Origin: Bacteroidota bacterium
GTDB taxonomy: Bacteria; Bacteroidota; Bacteroidia; Chitinophagales; BACL12
Assembly (NCBI GenBank): GCA_029571985.1
Contig: JAKQVC010000132.1
Coordinates: forward strand, 1-64,000
Direction of reading: 5' to 3'
Length of the DNA: 64,000 nucleotides
The position numbers and the translations under genes were made by a program. Below, one piece after another: positions 18,105-27,407 of the stretch. The notes below the pieces were generated by a model. It ran no database searches, was not told where the DNA came from, and saw only the letters and a program-made list of their open reading frames with translations. The stretch's first letter is position 1, and each line of letters begins with the position of its first letter.

Positions 18105-18818
18105 ATGAATCGTACAATATTGATAGCTTTTTTATTTCTGAACTTTGGCTTGTCAAGTTTCGGGCAAACTCCGATGCAGGTTATGGAAAAAATCATACAG
18201 GCATATCAAACAAAGGAAACTTTGTCCTATTATGGCAAATATAAATACTTTGAAAATTTGACCTCGACCAAACCTACCGACTCCTTAGAATCCTATATTG
18301 TAATGTCAGATTATAATATGTATTTTAAGATTGCTGATTATGAAATTGTAGGAGGGAAGGATTATAGTGTATTTACGGATAATAAAAAGAAGCAAATAGT
18401 GTTAGAAACCAGGCAGGAATCAGAAGGCCGCAAAAAGGATTTAAACTTTCTTTCTAATTTATTGACAACAACCGGTGCTTCAGTTTCCGCGTATAAAAAC
18501 GATAACTCTATCAATGCCATTACCATAGAGTATACGAATCAATCTATTACAAGAATTGATGTGTTTTACAATCGAAGCAACTACTATGTAGAAAAATGCA
18601 TTATCCGGTATTTGGATCACATAGATAGCAAATCCGGCCAACCTGTATTTGTGCGGCTGGAAATAGAGTATTTCAATTTTGTAAAAACTGAAAAAGCTGT
18701 CGCTCCAGAATATACAATATCAAAGTATATTCAGCTTAATAAAAATAAAACATTTAGTGTACAAAATACTTATGCCAAATATTCACTGGTTAACCTAACT
18801 GAGCTTAAAAAGATATAG
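18105..18818 (+). CDS. Exported LolA-like protein of the Rhs operon
   Basis: This 237-residue protein has a clear signal peptide (MNRTILIAFLFLNFGLSSFG, then Q). The mature part starts with a helix (MQVMEKIIQAYQTKETLSYYG) followed by many antiparallel-like strands (YIVMSDYNMYFKIADYEIVG, AITIEYTNQSITRIDVFYN, VFVRLEIEYFNF). That order is typical of LolA/LppX-like lipid-binding folds, so a LolA-like fold is my best guess, not a firm call. It sits between the two giant Rhs genes with 6-nt and 2-nt gaps, which suggests a chaperone or assembly role for them. Confidence 0.8.
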   Translation: MNRTILIAFLFLNFGLSSFGQTPMQVMEKIIQAYQTKETLSYYGKYKYFENLTSTKPTDSLESYIVMSDYNMYFKIADYEIVGGKDYSVFTDNKKKQIVLETRQESEGRKKDLNFLSNLLTTTGASVSAYKNDNSINAITIEYTNQSITRIDVFYNRSNYYVEKCIIRYLDHIDSKSGQPVFVRLEIEYFNFVKTEKAVAPEYTISKYIQLNKNKTFSVQNTYAKYSLVNLTELKKI

Positions 18819-18820
18819 TT

Positions 18821-21800
18821 ATGAGAATCATATCATCGCTTATATTACTCATTTCGAGTTGTTTTATTTGCAAATCGTTGAGTGCAAATACCGAGCAATA
18901 CTACGGAGAGAAAATTGGTAGTTCTTTCAGAGTTGATAGTATACTCATTGTACGTGATGATAAATTTAATACGCCTGCATGGAGTACAATTGATACAAAC
19001 ATCAGCGCCCATGATTTAATTATATTTGAATTAAATGATGATACAACGTATATTCAATCAGTAGCATTCACATGCGATGTTACTTTGAAAATCGAGTACT
19101 GGGACTCAACCAATACTTCATTTATCATTTATAAGACACTTTCAATTGCTTTCGATCCTGGTGATGTTAAAACTTATAATGCCAGAGCAATATTTGCGAT
19201 GGAGGATGCTTATAAACTGAAATTGACTATTCAGAATATAAATTATGTTCAGACCGGATGGGGCGGCACTTTACCTCCTGTGTTCCGGTTGCGTGCGGAG
19301 ATTCATATTGAACGGAAATATTTATTCGATTGTCAGGCTGTACTTGATGCTATTTCCAATGTTAGTACTACCAAAGGTTTAATAAATATTGCCTGGGATG
19401 AGGTTGACGGCGCTGAGGAGTATGATTTGGAGTGGACTTATTATCATGATAGCAGCGAAGTAATTAAGGATTACTACCTGGATACAACCGATGTTTATTC
19501 AAATTATAATTCTTTATTTAAGCATAATGCAACACGAGTAACTATAGTGGATAATCAGTATCAGGTACCAAATGTTTATGAAGCTGGATTTTTGTTTTAT
19601 AGGATTAGGGCAATTCAATATACTGCTGATAGTATTCGATTGCAAACACCGTGGATTACAGAGGGTTATTCAGAAGAGTTTTATACTTATGAATATAAGG
19701 AACGTTTAACCGGTCATGAAAATGACCTGAATTGGCAGTTTGCTGTTCAATTTGCTGAAGAAGGCAAGAGAATTCCAACAGTCAACTATTTTGATGGAAG
19801 CCTAAGGTCTAGACAAACAGTTGTGAGAAGTGAATCTATTGAGCGAGTAATAGTTAGCGAAACTCTCTATGATCATCAGGGTCGTGCTGCAATACAGACT
19901 ATTCCGGTTCCTACAGAAGATACGAATGCAAAAATTAAATTTTATACTGCATTTTCCATGAGTAATTCTACTTTGGAATATACAAGAGACACTTTTGATA
20001 TTGGCACATGTGATTTCGTGGTTCCGGCAATGGATTCAACTTATGGCGCAGCTGAATATTTTTCAAAGAATAACGCAAATTGGAATTCGCCAACAGGGGC
20101 TTGGATACCAGCAGCAGACGGCTTTCCATTTAGTGTTACGGAGTACACACCAGATTTGACCGGTAGAATAAAACGTCAGACAAATGTTGGTGCTGCTTTT
20201 AAGTTGGGAAGCGGAAAGGAAACTAAGTATTTCTACGGGCCAGCTGGCCAAACTGATTTGGATAGGGTTTTTGGGAACGAAATCGGCTTGAACGAGCACT
20301 ATTGGAAAACTATGGTTGTAGATCCAAATGGCAGCATTTCTGTAAGTTATACTGATGGGTCAGGTCATGTTGTTGCAACTGCATTGGCAGGTGAGGCCCC
20401 TTCAAATTTAACAGAGCTTAGTTCTAATACAGGAGCTACCACGGTTTCAACCGATTTGCTGGATGTCGCCCCGATAGTAGGTACCGATTTCCTGCAATAT
20501 GATTATACATTGTTGGTTACAACAGCAGGTACCCATGATTTTTCTTATTTACTCGGTTACTCAAATTACAACCCAGACTGTATCCCAATAGAATTAGATA
20601 TCTGCTTGGATTGCCTATATGATATTGAACTTGAAGTTACAGATTTATGTGGCAACGCTACCCTACCGGGAGACACTGCCCATTTATTAGCCTTGAAAAA
20701 CTACAGCCCTGGGGATGTTTATAATACAGAATGCTCTGGCAGAATCGCCCACGAACCAACATCAGCTGAATTTTCTTTGTATTTAGATATTGGCGAATAT
20801 CATGTAAAAAGTTTTATTCAGGTAAGCGATGCTGGAAAGGAACAATATCTTGATACCCTACTTAGTAATGATACCTGCATTTTAACTTACGATGATTTCT
20901 TGGAATCGGCAATTGCGGAGTTAGATTTTAGCGGTTGTAATATAACTTGCGAAGATTGTCTGGCTGACCTTGGTGAGCGTGATTCCTTTATAGATAATTA
21001 TATCAGTGATCTTCTGCTCGCCGGTATTGACACTATTGGTATGGATACCATTCAGGCAGATAGTATTTATTCTGAGTTACTTGCAAATTGTGATGTTTTA
21101 TGTGATACCATTGTAACTGAATGCGAAGCATTATATGCGGCCATGATTGCTGATATAAGTCCGGGTGGTCAATATGCCAAGTATTCAATAATTGGTGGTG
21201 TTTATACACCAGCAAGTGTATCTGTTTTAAATGCAGCTAGTACTGATTTTGCAGATGATTTAACATTTGAGGATTTAACTTATCTAGATGCGTATGGTAA
21301 TCCGGACCATGTGATGGTTGGCGGAATTTCAATCACACCAGATGACCTTACCCTTGAGCAATTTATTGAGCTGTTTCCGGCCCATCCATCCTGGGCCAAT
21401 TCGCTCGTAACTCTTCACCCGGAGTATTGTGCATACGAATGGTGTATGGAGAATGAAGAAAGTTATGATTACGCAGCGGATATGTTGGCAACAGAAACAT
21501 ATGTGGATGCGGAAATCAAAGGATATTTGAATCCACTGAATAATGCACCCGTTGTGTATGATTTTTTAAACTATGATCCATTATTTGAAACCGGCGGTGT
21601 GGGAGATGATTACAAGGATGACATGGAGAATGATCTTGAAGATTGGGAGTTAAGCGGCTATTCTGCTTGGGAGTTAGCCACCATTTCCGCTAATTGTCCT
21701 GATGACCCAGGGTCTTGTACTACTGATTCCATCGACCAGCATTGTCCCGGTAATGCACTTGTGGGTTGGACTGTTTTCAGAGGATTATATCTGGCAAAGA

Positions 21801-24800
21801 GAAGTTATTACACCTACCAGCTAATAGATGCTGAATGTGGATTAAGTGCATTAAATATTGGCGTAGACGGAGCATTTGCAAGTATGCAGCGCAGAGTTTT
21901 GTATTATGATGACGTTATGGCACTTGATGGCGGGGCTGACACAGAGGCCGAGTTTTATGCTTATTCAGATACACTTATGAGTGAGATGTGCGAAACAAAT
22001 TGTGAAGCCATGGCTGATATGTGGATGTCTTTGCTTGGTCCATGCACTGATGGTATTTCAGCCGGGGCCTATGACTCTATTCGGGATGGATTAATCGAAG
22101 TCTGTATCGCCGGTTGTGATTCCGTGCATCCATTTGGAGCTTCAGATTTATTGGGCGCGCCCGTACCTGTTACCCCTTCCGGTTACACCAGTTTTCAAGA
22201 TGTCTTAGAAACGGTCCTCGGTATTGCTCCTGGTGATACAGCCTGCAACGCATTATTAATCGATTTCCCTGACCCTTACACCGCTCCATCAACCCCATAT
22301 AATGAAGTGTTTATGGGCGATTTTCAGGATGATTGTGTATGCGATAAATGGAATGATATTTACACCAATGATTACGTTCCTGATTCTTCATCCTATGAAT
22401 CATTTGCTGATTTCTTAAGTATTCATTATGAAAGTGTGCTCACTGAAGAAGTGGTTGATGAAATTATGGCTGTATGTGCTGACGCAAACTGTCTTTTTAC
22501 AACACAAGTCGTTACGCTGCCTGCAGGCTTGTCATGTAAACCATGCATCCCTTGTGGACAAGGGTTGATGGAAGTGTACAATGATTTCTTTTTAGTGGAT
22601 GGGTATCCAATGGGAGGCTTTGAAAATTACGAATCTACCCTTGCCTCTTATCTTAACGCAGAGTATGGATATAATTTACCTTACTGGGAATGGAAAGCAT
22701 TTTTGGACAGCTGTTTAGTTGATTCGTTAGCAGTAGTTGCTGGAGATACTTGCGATGACTTTAGCAGAGACTTTGATGATGTACTGTGCGACCAGGCACT
22801 ATTTACTAGCCTGCCAATTGACACAACAGATTGTTATGACTACCTGATGGCGATTGCAGAGGCTAATGCTACTATGATGTATGCCAGTTATGTTGATTCA
22901 CTTGAAAATGCCTGGTGGGCCGAGTATACCGCGCATTGTCTTGAATCAGCATATTATCAAGATTTTGACGTGGAACGTCCAATGAATGAATATCATTATA
23001 CCTTATATTATTATGATCAGGCCGGTAATTTAGTGCAAACTGTACCTCCACAAGGTGTTGATATGTTGGATGGGACGGAGCAAACAACGCAAGCTACCTA
23101 TAGAATGGATGGCACAGGTTCTCCCCAATATCCGAATCATAATCTTGAAACTCGATATTATTATAATACACTAAACCAGTTAATTAAACAGTATACACCA
23201 GATGGTGATACTACCCTGTTTTGGTATGACCGTTTAGGCAGAATTGTTGCCTCGCAAAATGGCAGACAAAGACCGAATGACCAATATTCGTATACCAGAT
23301 ACGATGCATTAGGTCGCATCATTGAAACCGGTCAGTTAGAGAGCAGCGAAGACATGACATTTGCCATTGCCATGGATAATGCTGATTTACTTGATTGGAT
23401 AGACTCCGGTACACCTAAAACCGAAGTAGCCCAAACATACTATGATAATGCAGCCTTACCCGTGGATATACATTTTGTTAAAGGTGAACAGTCGCGTTTA
23501 AGAAACCGGATAGCTAGTGTCACTTGGGAGCTTACCTATGATGGGGATTCACTCACCTATGATTATGCTTCGCATTATAGTTACGATATTGCCGGTAACG
23601 TGCACAGCTTGGTGCAGGAATTAGGAGGCCTAAGAGGCACCGGTAATGATTTTAAACGAATAGATTATGAGTATGATCTTATAAGTGGAAAGGTAAATCA
23701 GGTTTTATATCAGCCGGATTCCGCAGATCAATATTTTCATGAATATTTATATGATAAGGATAACAGGTTAGCTACAGTTTTGACCAGTCGTGATGGCTAT
23801 CTTTGGGATTATGACGCCAATTATCTGTATTATATGCATGGTCCACTAAGGAGAACAGAAATCGGTGAGCGCCAGGTGCAAGGTATGGATTATGCCTATA
23901 CTTTACAAGGTTGGCTTAAAGGGATGAATAGTGAAGGTCGAGACAAAGACAAGGATATGGGTCTGGATGGTAAAAGTAGTGGGTCTCACAAATGGTTTGG
24001 TAGGGATGCAGCAACCTTTGTATTGAGTTATTTTAATGCAGATTACCGCCCGATTGGTTCGGCAAGGTTTACCGCAACATTTTCTCCAACTGCAGGTTTT
24101 GGAGCCAGCAGCCCTTCTTTGTATAACGGAAATATTCGAAAAGCTACCTATAGTATTGAAAACTTAACAGAACAGGTGATAGGATATGCATATCAATATG
24201 ACCAGTTAAACCGGTTGATTGGAATGGATGCTTGGCTCAATTTTAGTGCCGGATCTTATAACTGGCCTGGAAGTGGTAGCGCTTCAAACAAATACAAGGA
24301 ACGGGTTACCTATGATGCAAATGGTAATATCCTCACCTATATCAGGCACGGTGGCAGCCCTGCGCCAATGGATAGTCTCACTTATGCGTATTATGCCAAT
24401 ACAAACCAATTGAAGCGTGTTGATGACATATCAAGTTCATATACTGAAGACATAGATGACCAGTCCGGGGATAACTATGCCTACGATGCAACGGGGAACT
24501 TGATAGAGGACGTTGCGGAGGAAATAGAGATTATTTCATGGACATTGATGGGTAAAATCGACAGCATAGGCCGCACCTCAACCAGCACTAAGGCTGAACT
24601 GAAATTCTACTACGATGCCATGGGCAATCGAGTAGGAAAAGTGGTATATGATGGCTCAGATACCATAAAAACGTGGTATTTTAGGGACGCACAAGGTAAT
24701 ATCATGGGCACCTATGTTGAACAATCGGATACTTTGCGCTGGACAGAACAACATATCTATGGTTCCAGTCGTTTAGGTTATTGGCAACCCGACTCTGTTA

Positions 24801-25999
24801 TGTATCCTAAACCTACACTTGTTACCACCGATACAACAAGGTACCACCTTCGTCACGGGGATAAACGGTACGAAATTGTTAACCACCTGGGTAACGTACT
24901 TTCTGTCATAACCGACCGTAAAATTCCTAAGGAAACCGGCACACCAAACGGAGTTGCTGACTACTATTCCGCAGACATTTTTAGTGCTCAAGATTACTAT
25001 CCGTTCGGGATGGTAATGCCGAATCGGAATTGGCAGGCTGGAAGTGCAGAGGGATATAGGTTTGGGTTTAATGGACAGGAGATTTTAAGTTCAATTAATG
25101 AATCAAATTCTTATCATGACTTTGGTAATAGGATTTACGAATGTAGAATCGGTAGGTTTCTAAGTATTGACTTGAAATCAACTGAGTCCCCAGGTATTTC
25201 ACATTACACATATGCATCAAATCAACCAATAGCCATGGTAGATTTAGACGGAAACGAGAATGTGATATATTTAGTATTAACGGCTAAATCCAAAGCTGCT
25301 TTATCTCAAGCAGATGTTGAGTCTATCGCAGCCCAAGCTAACCATTATTTTGAAACTCTGGGTTTAGCTACAAGAATTGTAATTTATGACGAGGTAGCAA
25401 ATGGCACTTTTGATATGTCCTATATTGACAAAAGTGATGCTGTTGCCTTAGTTGCAACTAATATTGAAGATGCGATTTCCTTTACTACAGACAACCTGAA
25501 TAAGAAAACTGGCAAGGCATTTAGAAAAATTTGGGATCGTAGCCAAAGCAAGAAACAATTAGATGCTATAATTAGAGAATATGGATCATTTGAGGAATTC
25601 CAAAAGACTAACCCCGATGTGCTAAAAAACATTTCAGAAACCAATTTCGAGGTGGGTGATATTTCTAAAAATCAAGTAATTGCATTGAATATCGGATATA
25701 TAAATGCCGAATCAAATCTGTTTAGCACCGAGGAAACCACATATGATGCAGCAGGATTTATAATTCTTCATGGCAAAGGACATCTAATCCAAAAAGTTAT
25801 TGCTCATGTTTCCAATTCTTTTATGACAGATGGAGCAGCCTATTCGGAAGATTACAAAGGTGGTTTAATTGAATGCAGAGATGAATATCTAAATACTCCA
25901 GAATCAAAAGAAATTGCGACCCAAATGAGATCTCAAGAAGGCGGCAATGAAGCTAAATCAATTGATAACTATAGTAAAAACAAATCTAAGAAAAATTAA
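18821..25999 (+). CDS. Full-length exported Rhs protein with exchangeable C-terminal tip
   Basis: This 2392-residue protein has a signal peptide (SSLILLISSCFICKSLSA). Residues 30-380 are beta-sandwich/fibronectin-like, leading to a typical Rhs start (NYFDGSLRSRQTV). A Cys-rich section spans about 590-1380 (CLDCLYD, NITCEDCLADLGERDSF, CKPCIPCG). YD repeats cover about 1380-2050 (YYYDQAGNLVQ, FWYDRLGRIVASQN). The Rhs core runs from YYPFGMVMPNRNW (about 2060) through RIGRFLSIDLK to MVDLDGNE (about 2145); the usual DPxG is here DLDG. The tip (2146-2392) is unknown and contains ILHGKGHLI with HGKGH at 2317-2321, a zincin-like spacing lacking the Glu. There is no T9SS domain. Confidence 0.92.
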   Translation: MRIISSLILLISSCFICKSLSANTEQYYGEKIGSSFRVDSILIVRDDKFNTPAWSTIDTNISAHDLIIFELNDDTTYIQSVAFTCDVTLKIEYWDSTNTSFIIYKTLSIAFDPGDVKTYNARAIFAMEDAYKLKLTIQNINYVQTGWGGTLPPVFRLRAEIHIERKYLFDCQAVLDAISNVSTTKGLINIAWDEVDGAEEYDLEWTYYHDSSEVIKDYYLDTTDVYSNYNSLFKHNATRVTIVDNQYQVPNVYEAGFLFYRIRAIQYTADSIRLQTPWITEGYSEEFYTYEYKERLTGHENDLNWQFAVQFAEEGKRIPTVNYFDGSLRSRQTVVRSESIERVIVSETLYDHQGRAAIQTIPVPTEDTNAKIKFYTAFSMSNSTLEYTRDTFDIGTCDFVVPAMDSTYGAAEYFSKNNANWNSPTGAWIPAADGFPFSVTEYTPDLTGRIKRQTNVGAAFKLGSGKETKYFYGPAGQTDLDRVFGNEIGLNEHYWKTMVVDPNGSISVSYTDGSGHVVATALAGEAPSNLTELSSNTGATTVSTDLLDVAPIVGTDFLQYDYTLLVTTAGTHDFSYLLGYSNYNPDCIPIELDICLDCLYDIELEVTDLCGNATLPGDTAHLLALKNYSPGDVYNTECSGRIAHEPTSAEFSLYLDIGEYHVKSFIQVSDAGKEQYLDTLLSNDTCILTYDDFLESAIAELDFSGCNITCEDCLADLGERDSFIDNYISDLLLAGIDTIGMDTIQADSIYSELLANCDVLCDTIVTECEALYAAMIADISPGGQYAKYSIIGGVYTPASVSVLNAASTDFADDLTFEDLTYLDAYGNPDHVMVGGISITPDDLTLEQFIELFPAHPSWANSLVTLHPEYCAYEWCMENEESYDYAADMLATETYVDAEIKGYLNPLNNAPVVYDFLNYDPLFETGGVGDDYKDDMENDLEDWELSGYSAWELATISANCPDDPGSCTTDSIDQHCPGNALVGWTVFRGLYLAKRSYYTYQLIDAECGLSALNIGVDGAFASMQRRVLYYDDVMALDGGADTEAEFYAYSDTLMSEMCETNCEAMADMWMSLLGPCTDGISAGAYDSIRDGLIEVCIAGCDSVHPFGASDLLGAPVPVTPSGYTSFQDVLETVLGIAPGDTACNALLIDFPDPYTAPSTPYNEVFMGDFQDDCVCDKWNDIYTNDYVPDSSSYESFADFLSIHYESVLTEEVVDEIMAVCADANCLFTTQVVTLPAGLSCKPCIPCGQGLMEVYNDFFLVDGYPMGGFENYESTLASYLNAEYGYNLPYWEWKAFLDSCLVDSLAVVAGDTCDDFSRDFDDVLCDQALFTSLPIDTTDCYDYLMAIAEANATMMYASYVDSLENAWWAEYTAHCLESAYYQDFDVERPMNEYHYTLYYYDQAGNLVQTVPPQGVDMLDGTEQTTQATYRMDGTGSPQYPNHNLETRYYYNTLNQLIKQYTPDGDTTLFWYDRLGRIVASQNGRQRPNDQYSYTRYDALGRIIETGQLESSEDMTFAIAMDNADLLDWIDSGTPKTEVAQTYYDNAALPVDIHFVKGEQSRLRNRIASVTWELTYDGDSLTYDYASHYSYDIAGNVHSLVQELGGLRGTGNDFKRIDYEYDLISGKVNQVLYQPDSADQYFHEYLYDKDNRLATVLTSRDGYLWDYDANYLYYMHGPLRRTEIGERQVQGMDYAYTLQGWLKGMNSEGRDKDKDMGLDGKSSGSHKWFGRDAATFVLSYFNADYRPIGSARFTATFSPTAGFGASSPSLYNGNIRKATYSIENLTEQVIGYAYQYDQLNRLIGMDAWLNFSAGSYNWPGSGSASNKYKERVTYDANGNILTYIRHGGSPAPMDSLTYAYYANTNQLKRVDDISSSYTEDIDDQSGDNYAYDATGNLIEDVAEEIEIISWTLMGKIDSIGRTSTSTKAELKFYYDAMGNRVGKVVYDGSDTIKTWYFRDAQGNIMGTYVEQSDTLRWTEQHIYGSSRLGYWQPDSVMYPKPTLVTTDTTRYHLRHGDKRYEIVNHLGNVLSVITDRKIPKETGTPNGVADYYSADIFSAQDYYPFGMVMPNRNWQAGSAEGYRFGFNGQEILSSINESNSYHDFGNRIYECRIGRFLSIDLKSTESPGISHYTYASNQPIAMVDLDGNENVIYLVLTAKSKAALSQADVESIAAQANHYFETLGLATRIVIYDEVANGTFDMSYIDKSDAVALVATNIEDAISFTTDNLNKKTGKAFRKIWDRSQSKKQLDAIIREYGSFEEFQKTNPDVLKNISETNFEVGDISKNQVIALNIGYINAESNLFSTEETTYDAAGFIILHGKGHLIQKVIAHVSNSFMTDGAAYSEDYKGGLIECRDEYLNTPESKEIATQMRSQEGGNEAKSIDNYSKNKSKKN
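24999..25072 (+). repeat. 74-nt inverted repeat with orphan tip 3 (copy in the full-length Rhs gene)
   Basis: Partner of 7069-7142 on the other strand, 70 of 74 bases identical by eye and in the same codon phase. It includes copy 4 of the 24-bp tip junction (24999-25022). Recombination with the orphan copy would invert about 17.9 kb. Confidence 0.9.
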
Positions 26000-27175
26000 A
26001 TGCATTATCTACTTTGGTCAGTTATATTGATTATGCAGCTTGCTGTTATACCTTGTTGTGGTCAAAGTATTAAGCCAATTTTAGCATCAATGGAGTTAAT
26101 TAGTTTTTATGGATTAGAAAACACTTGCTCGACAGACTCCGCACACTCTAAATTGTTAATTACTAGCAACTTAGCTAATACTAAGAATGAGATTTGGCTA
26201 ACAAATATTTCTATTATCCTCAACGACTCTATGCTAAAGCAACCTTTGGAATTTATACTGACTTCCAATTCTCAAATGTATTGCACAGCACAAAGTATTG
26301 AGGGGGATGAAATAATATTGTGTGTTTTTGCTTCTGATACAATAAAGTTAAATGATTCACTTATAATTGCTGTCAATAAAGAAGTAAATTACATAATTAG
26401 GCTTAATTACATTTCTCTTGATTTAAAAACATTACTGGTAAGTGATAATTGTTTAATTAGCGATATAACGAGCAGCAGCCGAAATACCTACTATATCACT
26501 GGATCGTTTAAAAATACAACAAAAATATTGGGTGTTTCTTTGACTTCCCTAGGCCAGCAAGATGTATTTATTGCGGAATTATCAAATGATAGCATATTAT
26601 GGATTCACCATTTGGGAACGCCCTCGGCAGATATATCAATGCAAATGATATACAGTTCAGATTTAATATACTTGGCTGTGAATCATAATGTGAATAGAGG
26701 TGCATTGGCAAGTAATAATCTTGAATGCCCTTATTGTGCTATTTATATATTTGATAGTAATGGCCAGCAAGTGGATTATTTAGAATATATTAAAGTGGGT
26801 GCTATACGAAATGAAATCATCAGCATTGAAGTAGATGATAGTTCTTCTCTTCACTTGTTGCGAAATGAAACATTGCTGGGCAATAAAAGTGTTGACTACT
26901 ATCATTACATATCTCCAGCACAAGGCCAAGAAGTATCAATAGCATTTAAAATGGCGAATGCTAAAAACTTAGTTTTGGCAGATGGATTAATTCCATATAT
27001 TTTAACTGAAAAAAAAGCAATATCTATTTATAGTAAAAGATATTTAAAGAGATTTGAAATAGTTTCTATTTCCAATCGCCCAATCCCAAAAGCAGTGAGA
27101 TGTAAGTCTAATCTATTACTGAAGGACCTGAATATGGTTTATGTTTTTAATCAAATTTATATTAATTACTACTAG
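26000..27175 (+). CDS. Exported beta-propeller-like protein behind the Rhs tip; possible immunity partner
   Basis: This 391-residue protein begins at the base after the Rhs stop codon (TAAATG). It has a signal peptide (WSVILIMQLAVIPCCGQ); the CC pair could be a lipobox, although the site is atypical. Residues about 155-215 look like SBBP-type beta-propeller blades (YYITGSFKNTTKILG, QDVFIAELSNDSILWIHHLG), with weaker blades after. By position it matches the immunity genes that follow the orphan tips, but it is two to three times larger than they are. An accessory protein of the complex is the alternative. It is the last gene of the operon. Confidence 0.8.
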   Translation: MHYLLWSVILIMQLAVIPCCGQSIKPILASMELISFYGLENTCSTDSAHSKLLITSNLANTKNEIWLTNISIILNDSMLKQPLEFILTSNSQMYCTAQSIEGDEIILCVFASDTIKLNDSLIIAVNKEVNYIIRLNYISLDLKTLLVSDNCLISDITSSSRNTYYITGSFKNTTKILGVSLTSLGQQDVFIAELSNDSILWIHHLGTPSADISMQMIYSSDLIYLAVNHNVNRGALASNNLECPYCAIYIFDSNGQQVDYLEYIKVGAIRNEIISIEVDDSSSLHLLRNETLLGNKSVDYYHYISPAQGQEVSIAFKMANAKNLVLADGLIPYILTEKKAISIYSKRYLKRFEIVSISNRPIPKAVRCKSNLLLKDLNMVYVFNQIYINYY

Positions 27176-27311
27176 TTAAATATCTGGAAATAACAAGCAA
27201 AATGTGAGAGATGTTTCGTTAAGTCTTTTTAATAGCTCCACTAAATTAGTTGCAAAAAAGGTGAAGATAATCCTACTGTTGATGACAATAGCCATATTAC
27301 ACATATAAGTA

Positions 27312-27356
27312 CAAAATCATTAAAACTTGCAAATAATGCAAGTTTTAATGATTTTG
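27312..27356. terminator. Perfect 19-bp hairpin after the Rhs operon
   Basis: Arms 27312-27330 and 27338-27356 are perfect reverse complements around a 7-nt loop (AAATAAT). It is AT-rich and has no clear T-run beyond the arms, so it could be a bidirectional terminator or a recombination/attachment palindrome rather than a standard intrinsic terminator. Confidence 0.5.
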
Positions 27357-27407
27357 CGAAGAAATAGCCAATTCTAGAGGGTTTTAGCCTGTACTATTTC
27401 GTAGTAT

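Noticed and set aside
2724-25020. Tip exchange by simple crossover between orphans 1 or 2 and the full-length gene as now oriented
   Set aside because: They are direct repeats; a crossover would delete the operon's 5' part and the shell. Only inversion via orphan 3 first, or gene conversion, would keep the system working.
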